From Paracraurococcus lichenis (GTDB taxonomy: Bacteria; Pseudomonadota; Alphaproteobacteria; Acetobacterales; Acetobacteraceae): a DNA stretch of 64,000 nt. A program made the position numbers and the translations under genes. The notes under the pieces were generated by a model, which saw only the letters and a program-made list of their open reading frames with translations, made no database searches and was not told the DNA's origin. The DNA lies in assembly GCF_030657435.1 (NCBI RefSeq), contig NZ_JAUTWS010000002.1:62001-126000 (forward strand), written 5' to 3'. Of the stretch, positions 9,026 through 17,075 are shown piece by piece (position 1 is the first letter of the stretch; the number at the start of each line of letters is the position of its first letter).

Positions 9026-9928
9026 ATGCTGAGCATCGAACCCACCGGCGCGGTCCTGGGCGCCACGGTCCATGGCCTGGACCTGCGGCAGACGCTGTCC
9101 GACGCGGAATTCGCCGGGCTGCTGCGGGCGCTCGGGGAGCACGGCGTGCTGCGCATTCCGGGCCAGGCGATCGGGGCGCGGCACCTCCGCGACTTCTCCG
9201 TGCGCTTCGGCCCCATCCAGGGCTCCGTCACCGGCCGCTTCCATGACGGGGAGGTGCCGGAGGTCGGCATCCTCTCCAACATCATCAGGGATGGCGAGCC
9301 GATCGGCATCGCCGATGCCGGGCAGGACTGGCACACCGACATGTCCTATACGGCGGCGAAGGGCTTCGTGAACGTCCTCTACGCCGTGCAGGTGCCACAA
9401 CGGGACGGCCGGCCGCTCGGCGACACGCTCTTCGCCAACATGCACGCCGCCTATGCGGAGCTTCCGGCGGAGGTGAAGCGGCGCCTCGCCGGCATGACGG
9501 TGCGGCACGACTTCAACGTCTTCTGGGAGCGCATGCGGACCCGCCCCGGCAGCATGCGCGCGCCGCTGACGCCGGAGCAGCGCGCCAAGCGCCCGCCGGC
9601 CGTCCACCCCATCTTCATGACCCACCCGATCACCGGCCGCACGGTGCTCTACTGCAATCCGGGCTATGCCGAGCGGATCGTGGAATTGCCCGACGCGGAA
9701 AGCCGGGAGATGCTGGATTATCTCTTCGCCCACCAGCTCCAGCCCCGATACCAATGGGCGCATCGCTGGACGGTCGGGGACGTGCTCCTCTGGGATCATA
9801 TCGGCACGCTGCACAATGCCATCCCCGACTACCGACCGGAGGAGCACCGGCTGATGCTGCGCTGCCAGGTCATGGCCGACCGCATCTTCGATGCGGGGTT
9901 CCAGCGGCAATGGCTGCGGGCGGCCTGA
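9026..9928 (+). CDS. TauD/TfdA-family Fe(II)/2-oxoglutarate-dependent dioxygenase
   Basis: A 300-residue cytosolic oxygenase with the family's iron triad: H103-T-D105 in DWHTDMSY and H263 in GTLHNA, plus the 2-oxoglutarate-binding arginine in EEHR (R275). Such enzymes hydroxylate a carboxylate, sulfonate or aryloxy compound while decarboxylating 2-oxoglutarate. An AGGAAGGGA Shine-Dalgarno supports the ATG. It is first of four tightly packed genes (dioxygenase, FAH hydrolase, Bug receptor, CoA-transferase), which points to oxidative opening of an imported organic acid; the substrate is not deducible. Confidence 0.88.
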   Translation: MLSIEPTGAVLGATVHGLDLRQTLSDAEFAGLLRALGEHGVLRIPGQAIGARHLRDFSVRFGPIQGSVTGRFHDGEVPEVGILSNIIRDGEPIGIADAGQDWHTDMSYTAAKGFVNVLYAVQVPQRDGRPLGDTLFANMHAAYAELPAEVKRRLAGMTVRHDFNVFWERMRTRPGSMRAPLTPEQRAKRPPAVHPIFMTHPITGRTVLYCNPGYAERIVELPDAESREMLDYLFAHQLQPRYQWAHRWTVGDVLLWDHIGTLHNAIPDYRPEEHRLMLRCQVMADRIFDAGFQRQWLRAA

Positions 9929-9932
9929 GCCC

Positions 9933-10784
9933 ATGCGCATCGCCAGCTACACCACCGCGGCCGGCCCTTCCTTCGGCCTCGTCACCGGCGACGGCATCGT
10001 CGATCTCGGTCGCCGCACGCCCCATGCCGACATCTCCGCCGCGCTTGCCGCGGGCGCGCTGGCGGAGCTTGCGCGGCATGCCTCGGCGGCGCCCGACCAC
10101 GCGCTCTCGGAGGTGGCGCTGCTGCCGGCGGTGCCCTCGCCGCTGCGGAAGGTGCTCTGCGTCGGGCTGAACTACCGCGCCCATGTGGCGGAGGCGGCCG
10201 GGCGGGAGGTGCCGGAGCATCCCCGCATCTTCGCGCGCCTCGCCGACTCCATCATCGCCCATGGCGCGCCGCTGGTCCGGCCGCGCAACTCCGCCCAGTT
10301 CGACTACGAGGGGGAGCTGGCCGTCGTCATCGGCAGGCCGGGCCGGCATATCCCGGCGGCGCGGGCGTTGGAGCACGTCGCGGCCTATACCATCTTCAAC
10401 GACGGCAGCCTGCGGGACTACCAGAAGCACTCGGTGACGGCGGGCAAGAACTTCCCGGACACGGGTCCGCTCGGCCCCTGGCTGGTCACCGCCGACGAGA
10501 TCCCGGACCCGGCCGCGCTCACGCTCGAGACGCGGGTGAATGGCGAGCGCCGGCAGCGGGCGAGCACCGGCGACATGATCCTCTCCGTGCCGCAGCTCAT
10601 CGAATACATCTCGGCCTGGACGCCGCTCTCGCCCGGCGACGTCATCGCCACCGGCACGCCGGAGGGCGTCGCTCATGCCCGCAGGCCGCCGCCCTGGCTG
10701 ACGCCGGGCGACGTGGTGGAGGTGGAGATCGGCGGCATCGGCGTGCTGCGCAACCCGGTGGTGGCGGAGGAGGACCCGGCATGA
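9933..10784 (+). CDS. Fumarylacetoacetate hydrolase (FAH) family protein
   Basis: A 283-residue member of the FAH superfamily of metal-dependent C-C hydrolases, decarboxylases and isomerases. Visible family landmarks are CVGLNYRAH (about 78-86), the metal-binding FDYEGELAVVIG segment near residues 126-137, and GDVIATGTPEGV close to the C-terminus. The start follows the dioxygenase stop by four bases. The gene's own stop overlaps the next start (ATGA), so all four genes of the cluster are probably translated from one message. It likely cleaves or isomerises a keto-acid made by the dioxygenase; this is inferred from position. Confidence 0.88.
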   Translation: MRIASYTTAAGPSFGLVTGDGIVDLGRRTPHADISAALAAGALAELARHASAAPDHALSEVALLPAVPSPLRKVLCVGLNYRAHVAEAAGREVPEHPRIFARLADSIIAHGAPLVRPRNSAQFDYEGELAVVIGRPGRHIPAARALEHVAAYTIFNDGSLRDYQKHSVTAGKNFPDTGPLGPWLVTADEIPDPAALTLETRVNGERRQRASTGDMILSVPQLIEYISAWTPLSPGDVIATGTPEGVAHARRPPPWLTPGDVVEVEIGGIGVLRNPVVAEEDPA

Positions 10785-11743
10785 TCGGCCGTCGCCTGTT
10801 GCTCGGCGCGGCCCTGGCCGCGCCCGCCATCGCCCGGGCGCAGGGCGGCTGGCCGAACCGCCCGGTGCGCATCGTCGTCCCCTTCCCGCCGGGCGGCTCG
10901 AACGACGTCGTCGCCCGGCCCCTGGCGGAACGTCTGCAGGCGAAGCTCGGCCAGCCCTTCGTCATCGAGAACCGGGGCGGCGCGGGCGGCGCGATCGGAG
11001 CGGCGCAGGTCGCCCAGGCGCCGGCGGATGGCTACACGCTGATGGTCACCTCCTCCTCCTTCGCCACCTCGGCGGTGATCCAGAAGACGCCCTGGGATGC
11101 GGAGGGCAGCTTCGATGCCATCGCCATCCTCGCCCGCGCGCCCTTCTTCCTGATGCTCAACCCGGATTTCCCGGCGCGCGACCTCGCCACGCTGGTCCGC
11201 ATGGCGAAGGAGCAGCCGGGCTCCATCGACTACGGCAGTTCGGGCGCGGGCGGGATCAACCACTTCATCTCGGAATACTTCGCCCAGGCCGCCGGCATCC
11301 GGATGAACCACGTGCCCTATCGCGGCACGGCGCCCGCGGTCACCGACCTCGTCGCGGGCAATATCCAGCTCATGCTCACGACGGTCGCCAGCGCCAATGC
11401 CGCGATCCGCGAGGGTCGCGTGCGGGTGATCGCCGCGACGGCGCCGGGCGGCGGCCTGCCGCCGGAGGTGCCGCCGGTCCGCACCGTGAAGGAGCAGGGC
11501 ATCGACTACGAGGTCGCGATCTGGTGGGGCCTGCTCGCGCCGAAGGGCGTACCCCTCGAGATCCGCCGCGCCATCCATGCCGCCGTCAACGAGGCGCTGG
11601 GCGACCCGGCCCTGAGGCGGGTCTATGACGCCGAAGGGGCGGTGCCCTCACCGGGCGGTCCCGAGGAATTCGCCGCCGTGCTCCGCGCCGACCTCGCCCG
11701 CTGGCGCCGGGTCGCCCAGGCCGCCAATATCCAGCCAGAATGA
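10781..11743 (+). CDS. Bug/TctC-family periplasmic solute-binding protein
   Basis: A 320-residue tripartite tricarboxylate transporter receptor. A signal peptide (RRLLLGAALAAPAIARAQ) is followed by the family's opening strand and loop, VRIVVPFPPGGSNDVVAR, with later VPYRGTAPAV and LLAPKGVP landmarks. These proteins bind carboxylates or related small molecules in the periplasm. No TctA/TctB membrane partners are encoded in the window, as is common for Bug expansions. Overlapping stop/start codons on both sides tie it to the FAH hydrolase and the CoA-transferase, so it presumably captures the substrate of that pathway. Confidence 0.92.
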   Translation: MIGRRLLLGAALAAPAIARAQGGWPNRPVRIVVPFPPGGSNDVVARPLAERLQAKLGQPFVIENRGGAGGAIGAAQVAQAPADGYTLMVTSSSFATSAVIQKTPWDAEGSFDAIAILARAPFFLMLNPDFPARDLATLVRMAKEQPGSIDYGSSGAGGINHFISEYFAQAAGIRMNHVPYRGTAPAVTDLVAGNIQLMLTTVASANAAIREGRVRVIAATAPGGGLPPEVPPVRTVKEQGIDYEVAIWWGLLAPKGVPLEIRRAIHAAVNEALGDPALRRVYDAEGAVPSPGGPEEFAAVLRADLARWRRVAQAANIQPE

Positions 11744-12978
11744 CCGACCGACCGACCCCGCATCGCCGCGACTTCGACCCCGCCGCCACCGGCGCCCTGC
11801 AGGGGCTGCGCGTGGTGGACCTCTCCCGCCTCGTCGCGGGCAACCTGCTGACCAAGGTGCTGGCCGATCACGGCGCCGAGGTGGTGAAGGTGGAGCCGCC
11901 CGAGGGCGACACGCTGCGCGCCTGGCGCATCCAGGGCATCTCCACCACCTGGAAGACGCTCAGCCGCAACAAGCTCTCGGTCTGCCTGGACCTGCGCAAC
12001 CCCGAGGCGATCGTGGTGGTGAAGCGCCTGGTCGAGGAGGCCGCGATCTTCGTCGAGAGCTTCCGCCCCGGCATCCTGGAGGTGATGGGCCTCTCGCCGG
12101 AGGCGCTGCTGGCGATCAATCCGCGGCTTGTCGTCGTCCGCGTCAGCGGCTGGGGCCAGGACGGGCCCTACCGCCACAAGCCCGGCTTCGGCACGCTGGT
12201 CGAGGGCTATTCCGGCTTCGCCGCGGTCAACGGCTTCGCCGACCGGGAGCCGGTGCTGCCGCCCATGTACATGGCGGATGGCTATGCCGGGCTCTACGGC
12301 GCGGCGACGGCGATGATCGCGCTGCGGCATGCCGAGGCGACGGGGCAGGGGCAGGTGATCGACCTGACGCTCTTCGACCCCATCCACGTCATGATGGAGC
12401 CGCAGCACGCCAACTGGCAGCTCAACCGCAAGCTCAAGCCGCGCACCGGCAGCCGCAGCACCAATGCGGTGCCGCGCAATGCCTATCGCACGCGGGATGG
12501 CGGCTGGGTCTGCCTCTCCGCCTCGACGCAGGGCATGACGGAGAAGCTGTTGCGCAGCATCGGGCGGGAGGAACTGATCGCCGATCCCCGCTTCCGCACC
12601 AATGCCGACCGGGTGCGGCATGGCGAGGAGCTGGACGCCATCATCGCCGACCATATCCGCGGCCTGACGCTGGCCGAGTGCCTGGCGAAGTTCGATGCCG
12701 CGGGGGTGACCATCGGCCCGATCATGGATGCCGAGATGCTCGAGCACAACCGCTACGTCGTGGAGCGCGAGGCGGTGATCGAGGTGCCGGACGCCGAGAT
12801 GCCCTCCGGCTGGCTGCCGATGCATGGGATGGTGCCGCGCCTCTCGGCGACGCCCGGCATCCTGGCGCGGCCCGCGCCGCGGCTCGGCGAGCACAATGAC
12901 CGGATCCTCTCGCCCGCGCTGGGCGAGGCGGAAGTCGCCCGCCTGCGGGCGGCGGGCGTGGTGCGCGACCCCGCCTGA
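11740..12978 (+). CDS. CaiB/BaiF (class III) CoA-transferase
   Basis: A 412-residue class III CoA-transferase. It contains the N-terminal RVVDLSRLVAGNLLTKVLADHGAEVVKVE-like core (residues about 24-52) and the expected catalytic aspartate, D180, in YMADGYAGLYGA. The family forms CoA esters by transferring CoA between carboxylic acids through an aspartyl-CoA intermediate in the cytoplasm. It is the last gene of the dioxygenase/FAH/Bug cluster and begins within the Bug stop codon. Its likely role is to activate the imported acid or a breakdown product. A strong hairpin follows the gene. Confidence 0.92.
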   Translation: MTDRPTPHRRDFDPAATGALQGLRVVDLSRLVAGNLLTKVLADHGAEVVKVEPPEGDTLRAWRIQGISTTWKTLSRNKLSVCLDLRNPEAIVVVKRLVEEAAIFVESFRPGILEVMGLSPEALLAINPRLVVVRVSGWGQDGPYRHKPGFGTLVEGYSGFAAVNGFADREPVLPPMYMADGYAGLYGAATAMIALRHAEATGQGQVIDLTLFDPIHVMMEPQHANWQLNRKLKPRTGSRSTNAVPRNAYRTRDGGWVCLSASTQGMTEKLLRSIGREELIADPRFRTNADRVRHGEELDAIIADHIRGLTLAECLAKFDAAGVTIGPIMDAEMLEHNRYVVEREAVIEVPDAEMPSGWLPMHGMVPRLSATPGILARPAPRLGEHNDRILSPALGEAEVARLRAAGVVRDPA

Positions 12979-12991
12979 GCGGGGCCGCGGC

Positions 12992-13044
12992 GCGGAGCGG
13001 ATCGCCGGAGGGCCGCATGGCCCGGAGGCGTGGATCCGCTCCGC
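12992..13044. repeat. REP-like intergenic hairpin, copy A
   Basis: A perfect 12-bp stem, GCGGAGCGGATC (12992-13003) with GATCCGCTCCGC (13033-13044), encloses an inner palindrome GGGCC-gcat-GGCCC (13010-13023) followed by GGAGG. The inner block differs by one base from copy B at 46518. It lies between the convergent CoA-transferase and oxalate decarboxylase genes and could also serve as a bidirectional terminator. Confidence 0.7.
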
Positions 13045-13054
13045 CAGCCTGAAC

Positions 13055-14263
13055 TCAGCCCTGCTTCAGCTTGTCCAGATCCTCCGGCTTCGCCCCTGCG
13101 AAGTTGTTCTGCAGCAGGTAGCGCGGGCTGGTAGCGATCCAGCGGTCGAGGTCGATCTCCTCGAAGACCGGGTTGTCCCAGGTCTGCACCATCTCCAGCG
13201 GCTCGTCGCCGATGTTGCGCATGGCATGGCCGAAGCCCTGGGTGATGTAGACGACGTCGCCCGGATTGACCTCGGCCACCTTGCCGCGGCCGCCGGAGCC
13301 GAAGACCGCCACCTGGCCCTTGCCGCGGAGGTAGTAGTGCCACTCATTGGCATTGGGGTTCCAGTGCAGCTTGCGCATCTCGCCGGGCTTGATGACCATC
13401 AGGCCGCCCGACATGCTCTTCTGCGCCGGGAATTCCTCGTTGGTCGCCAGCCAGAACTGGCCGCCCTCGAACTCCCGGACGGCGCGGCGGTCCTGCAGCA
13501 GGCGGAAGCGGTGCGTCGATTCCTTCGGCCAGGGCGCGTCCATCGCCTGCGAGATTGGGACGACCGGCCCCTGCGAGATATAGGCCTCGCCCTTCGGGAA
13601 GGCGTCGAAGATGTCCTTCGGCACCCCGAACTCCTTCGCCAGCAGGTCCTTTGGCGTGACGTCCACCCAGTCGGTGATGCCGAAGGTCCCGTGCTCCGAG
13701 AAGGCGCCGTTGTCGAAGCTCAGGATGAAGTGGCAGGGCTCGTCGCCGATCGTCTGGATCGAATGCCCGTGCCCCTTCTGGAAGTACCAGAGGTCGCCCG
13801 GATTGTAGTTGTTGATCTCCGACGCGCCCGAGGGCTCGAGCACCACGGTCTGGCAGCGGCCTGAGATGACGAAGGCCCATTCGGCCGCGATGGCGTGCCA
13901 GTGCAGCTCACGCGAAGCGCCGGGGTTCAGATACATGTGGACGCCGGCGATCCCCTTGCTGACGGGGAATTGGTGGACCGTCGCCTCCTTCGCCCAGCCG
14001 CCAGAGGTGATCTTCGGCACATTGCCGTCGAGCGAGAAGCGGAAGTCGGGGAATTCCGCTATGTCCTTCTGGTTGTGCGTCGCGACCGGCGGGCCGGGCG
14101 GCAGCCGGTCCACCTTGCGGCCGAAGCCGCCCTGGCCGGCCTGGCCATGGTCGCTCTTCGCCGCGGCCTCCTGCGCCGCATCGGCGATCTTCTCGAAGGA
14201 GACGAGACCGCTGGCCCCGACGGCGGCGGCGCCCAGCAGCGAACGCCTGTTGGATGGAAACAT
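13055..14263 (-). CDS. Bicupin oxalate decarboxylase family protein, probably Tat-exported
   Basis: A 402-residue two-cupin protein. The N-terminus NRRSLLGAAAVGASG looks like a twin-arginine signal. Cupin 1 keeps the manganese ligands H121, H123, E128 and a histidine in GHGH (165-167), and the lid segment keeps a glutamate (E190 in SEHGT) at the position used for decarboxylation in Bacillus OxdC. Cupin 2 reads H300-W-N302...E307 with H346, so the second ligand is asparagine instead of histidine. The family turns oxalate into formate and CO2. It stands alone, convergent with the CoA-transferase operon. An AAAGGGAG Shine-Dalgarno supports the start. Confidence 0.85.
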   Translation of the reverse strand: MFPSNRRSLLGAAAVGASGLVSFEKIADAAQEAAAKSDHGQAGQGGFGRKVDRLPPGPPVATHNQKDIAEFPDFRFSLDGNVPKITSGGWAKEATVHQFPVSKGIAGVHMYLNPGASRELHWHAIAAEWAFVISGRCQTVVLEPSGASEINNYNPGDLWYFQKGHGHSIQTIGDEPCHFILSFDNGAFSEHGTFGITDWVDVTPKDLLAKEFGVPKDIFDAFPKGEAYISQGPVVPISQAMDAPWPKESTHRFRLLQDRRAVREFEGGQFWLATNEEFPAQKSMSGGLMVIKPGEMRKLHWNPNANEWHYYLRGKGQVAVFGSGGRGKVAEVNPGDVVYITQGFGHAMRNIGDEPLEMVQTWDNPVFEEIDLDRWIATSPRYLLQNNFAGAKPEDLDKLKQG

Positions 14264-14475
14264 GGTTCTCCCTTTCCGGAAGTGCCGGCATGGGAGCGGC
14301 CCCCCGGCTTGGGCATCCCGCGACCTGGATCGGCCGGCTCTGGCCGGCTAACGGGGGCGGCGGTCGGCCGGTTGCCCTTCGATCCGCCCCACACCTGCGC
14401 AACGGCCGCTCTGCGCGGCGTTGGAACCTCGAGGATCAGCCGACGTTCCCCGGACGGAACGCAGGAGAGGAAGCC

Positions 14476-15375
14476 ATGCGCCTGGACGGCGAGCGCGAGA
14501 GCGAGAACATCGAGGACCGCCGCGGCAGCGGCGGCGGCTTCGGCGGTGGCGGCGGCTTCCCGATCGGCGTCGCCGGCGGCGGCCTCGGCACGGTGGCGAT
14601 CATCCTGCTCGCGCTCTTCTTCGGCGTCGATCCGCGGGTGATCCTTTCGGGCGGCGGCGATGCACCGGCGCCGCAGCAGAGCCAGGTGACGGAGAGCCGC
14701 CCCGCGCCAAACGGGCAGGCGAACGGGCAGGAGGACGGCCAGCGCCGCTTCGTCGCCCAGGTGCTGGCGACCACCGAGGATGCCTGGACCGATATCTTCC
14801 GCAATGCCAACCGCCGCTACGATCCGCCGAACCTCGTGCTGTTCAGCGGCGGCACGCAGAGCGCCTGCGGCTTCGCCCAGACCGCCGTCGGCCCCTTCTA
14901 TTGCCCGAACGACCGCAAGGTGTACCTCGACACCGCGTTCTTCGCCGACATGGAGCGCAAGCTGGGCGCACCCGGCGAGTTCGCGCGCGCCTATGTCATC
15001 GCGCATGAGGTCGGGCACCACGTGCAGAACCTGCTCGGCATCCTCGATCGCGTGGATCGCGAGAGGCGCGGCATGGATCGCGCTGAGTCGAACGCGCTGC
15101 AGGTCAGGATCGAGCTGCAGGCCGACTGCTTCGCCGGCATCTGGGCGGCCCGCACCGAGCAGATGAAGCGCTTCCTCGAACCCGGCGACATCGAGTCCGG
15201 CATCGGCGCCGCCGCTGCCGTCGGCGACGACCGGCTGCAGCGCCGCGCGCAGGGCTATGTGGTGCCGGAGAGCTTCACCCATGGCAGCTCCGCGCAGCGC
15301 ACGCGCTGGTTCCGCACCGGGCTTGAGAGCGGCGATATCCGCCGTTGCGACACCTTCGGGGCAGACCGTTTGTGA
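14476..15375 (+). CDS. YpfJ-type neutral zinc metallopeptidase
   Basis: A 299-residue protein with a short cytoplasmic N-terminus, a glycine-rich stretch (17-37), one membrane helix (about 37-57) and a periplasmic peptidase domain. The zinc site HEVGHH (177-182) and downstream E213 in ELQADCFAG are the usual ligands and catalytic residues of this family. AGGAGAGG just before 14476 fixes the start; the open frame upstream lacks family character. Its natural substrate is unknown. It is transcribed toward two small envelope-type genes, possibly one stress-related group. Confidence 0.88.
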   Translation: MRLDGERESENIEDRRGSGGGFGGGGGFPIGVAGGGLGTVAIILLALFFGVDPRVILSGGGDAPAPQQSQVTESRPAPNGQANGQEDGQRRFVAQVLATTEDAWTDIFRNANRRYDPPNLVLFSGGTQSACGFAQTAVGPFYCPNDRKVYLDTAFFADMERKLGAPGEFARAYVIAHEVGHHVQNLLGILDRVDRERRGMDRAESNALQVRIELQADCFAGIWAARTEQMKRFLEPGDIESGIGAAAAVGDDRLQRRAQGYVVPESFTHGSSAQRTRWFRTGLESGDIRRCDTFGADRL

Positions 15376-15454
15376 CGGAACGCGCCTGATGATTCCCCGT
15401 TAGTGGCGGGCAAGCAGGCGGCAAGCCTGCGAACCCATCACACGGGAGACAATC

Positions 15455-15895
15455 ATGCGCACGACGCTCCTTCGCCTGGCCTTGCTGGGTGCGGTGGCGG
15501 CCGTCCCGGCCTATGCCCAGACCTCTCCTGCGACGCCCGACCGCACCGCCCCGGGCGCCGCGACCCCGGGCAGCACCACGCGTCCCGGCACCACGGTGGC
15601 GCCCGCACCCGATACCCGCAGCGGCGCCACGACCCCGAGCCGCGACACGGACAGCAGCAATGCCGCGGTGCGCACGGATGACGGCACCCGCACCGCCAAC
15701 GCGCCGGCGCCCGGCGCCAACAGCTTCACCGAGGGCCAGGCGAAGAGCCGCATCGAGGCGGCCGGCTTCACCAACGTGTCCGACCTGCAGAAGGACGACC
15801 AGGGCGTCTGGCGCGGCAAGGCGCAGCGCAGCGGCCAGCAGGTCAGCGTCGCGCTGGACTACCAGGGCAACGTCGTCCCGAACGCCGGCCGCTGA
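15455..15895 (+). CDS. Secreted PepSY-like small protein
   Basis: A 146-residue product with a clear signal peptide ending at AYAQ (residues 1-22), a low-complexity Thr/Pro/Ala linker (23-85) and a compact C-terminal domain of about 55 residues (SFTEGQAKSRIEAAGF ... VSVALDYQGNV) resembling the PepSY fold, which is often an inhibitor or regulator of extracytoplasmic proteases. The zinc peptidase lies immediately upstream in the same orientation, so a protease-modulator pair is possible but not shown. A GGGAGA sequence precedes the ATG. Confidence 0.7.
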   Translation: MRTTLLRLALLGAVAAVPAYAQTSPATPDRTAPGAATPGSTTRPGTTVAPAPDTRSGATTPSRDTDSSNAAVRTDDGTRTANAPAPGANSFTEGQAKSRIEAAGFTNVSDLQKDDQGVWRGKAQRSGQQVSVALDYQGNVVPNAGR

Positions 15896-15918
15896 ACCAA
15901 CAGGATCGGAGAACCCCC

Positions 15919-16989
15919 ATGGCGACCCGTACCATCGCCCGCCTCTTCGACAGCTACGCGGATGCTTCCGCGGCCGTGCGCGACCTCGAGGCCGCCGGCA
16001 TCGCGCGTGACGACATCAGCCTGATCGCCAGCCGCGGCGACGCCGGTACCGGCACCACCGCGACCGGTGCCGACACGACGACGGAGGCCGACAGCGGCAC
16101 CGGCGCCGGCACGGGCGCGACCATCGGCACCCTCGTCGGCGGCGGCGCCGGCCTGCTCGCCGGCCTCGGCGCCCTCGCCATCCCGGGCCTCGGCCCGATC
16201 GTCGCCGCCGGCTGGCTGGTGGCGACGCTGACCGGCGCCGGCGTCGGCGCGGCCGCGGGCGGCCTGCTCGGCGGACTCACCGGCGCCGGCCTCTCCGAGG
16301 AGGAGAGCCATGTCTATGCCGAGGGCGTGCGCCGCGGCGGCAACCTGGTGACCGTGCGCGCCGACGACACCCGCGCGACCGAGATCGAGTCCATCATGGC
16401 CCGCCACAACGCGGCGAATGCCGAGACGCGCGGCGCCGATTACCGCGCTGCCGGCTGGTCCCGCTATGACGAGGCGGCGGATCCGGCGACCGGCCTCGGC
16501 ACCGCGGCGGGCGTCGGCACCACCACCGCCGCCGCACAGATGGGCACGCGCACCGGCGCCATCCCGCGCACCGATGCTTCCACCATGACCAGCCCGCCGG
16601 ACGGCACGCCGGGCAACCCGCCGGGCACGAAGCTGTCCCGCGGCATCGACGAGGTGGCCGGGACCAATATCAGCGGCGCGCATCCGGAGAACGAGACGCG
16701 CCGTGCGACTGGTGCCAGCCTCGGTGCCGGTGCGCGCAGCACGACCGATGTCGCCAGCAACCCGCCGGGCACCATGGCCTCCCGCGGCGCCGACGACATC
16801 GCCGGCACCAACATCAGCGGCGCGCGGCCGGAGAACGAGGGGCGCAGCACCTTCGGCACCTCGGCGCCGGACGGCACCCCCGGCAATCCGCCCGGCACCA
16901 AGCTGTCCCGCGCTGCGGATGACGCGCTGGGCACGAACGTGAGCGGCGCGCGGCCGGAGAACGAGGTGAAGAACAACCCGCGCCGGTAG
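15919..16989 (+). CDS. Membrane-associated stress-type protein with three C-terminal 27-residue repeats
   Basis: A 356-residue protein of unknown function. Residues 5-40 resemble the N-terminal domain of 'general stress protein' families (ARLFDSYADASAAVRDLEAAGI). Residues 66-125 are an extremely Gly/Ala-rich glycine-zipper membrane segment. A small domain with a VRRGGNLVTVRADD strand follows (138-150). The C-terminus carries three near-identical units at 233-259, 281-307 and 323-349, each running from NPPGT to PENE; the first and third are preceded by DGTPG. It follows the PepSY-like gene by 23 bp and is probably co-transcribed. Confidence 0.75.
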   Translation: MATRTIARLFDSYADASAAVRDLEAAGIARDDISLIASRGDAGTGTTATGADTTTEADSGTGAGTGATIGTLVGGGAGLLAGLGALAIPGLGPIVAAGWLVATLTGAGVGAAAGGLLGGLTGAGLSEEESHVYAEGVRRGGNLVTVRADDTRATEIESIMARHNAANAETRGADYRAAGWSRYDEAADPATGLGTAAGVGTTTAAAQMGTRTGAIPRTDASTMTSPPDGTPGNPPGTKLSRGIDEVAGTNISGAHPENETRRATGASLGAGARSTTDVASNPPGTMASRGADDIAGTNISGARPENEGRSTFGTSAPDGTPGNPPGTKLSRAADDALGTNVSGARPENEVKNNPRR

Positions 16990-16998
16990 GGGCAGGGC

Positions 16999-17015
16999 GA
17001 GGGGCGCTGCCCCTC
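16999..17015 (+). terminator. GC-rich hairpin downstream of the repeat-protein gene
   Basis: GAGGGGC and GCCCCTC form a perfect 7-bp stem with a GCT loop, ten bases past the stop codon at 16989. There is no T-run, so termination by this hairpin is inferred from position. Confidence 0.45.
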
Positions 17016-17025
17016 GCGCTCCCCG

Positions 17026-17062
17026 CCAGGGGTCCGTTCGGCGTATACGCCGAACCCCCTGG
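17026..17062. terminator. Long palindrome between convergent genes
   Basis: An 18-bp perfect palindrome, TTCGGCGTATACGCCGAA (17037-17054), is framed by CCAGGGG (17026-17032) and CCCCTGG (17056-17062). It lies 13 bp beyond the stop of the minus-strand lyase and just after another hairpin. It could act as a bidirectional terminator or bind a dimeric protein. Confidence 0.5.
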
Positions 17063-17075
17063 ACCCGGCCTGAGT

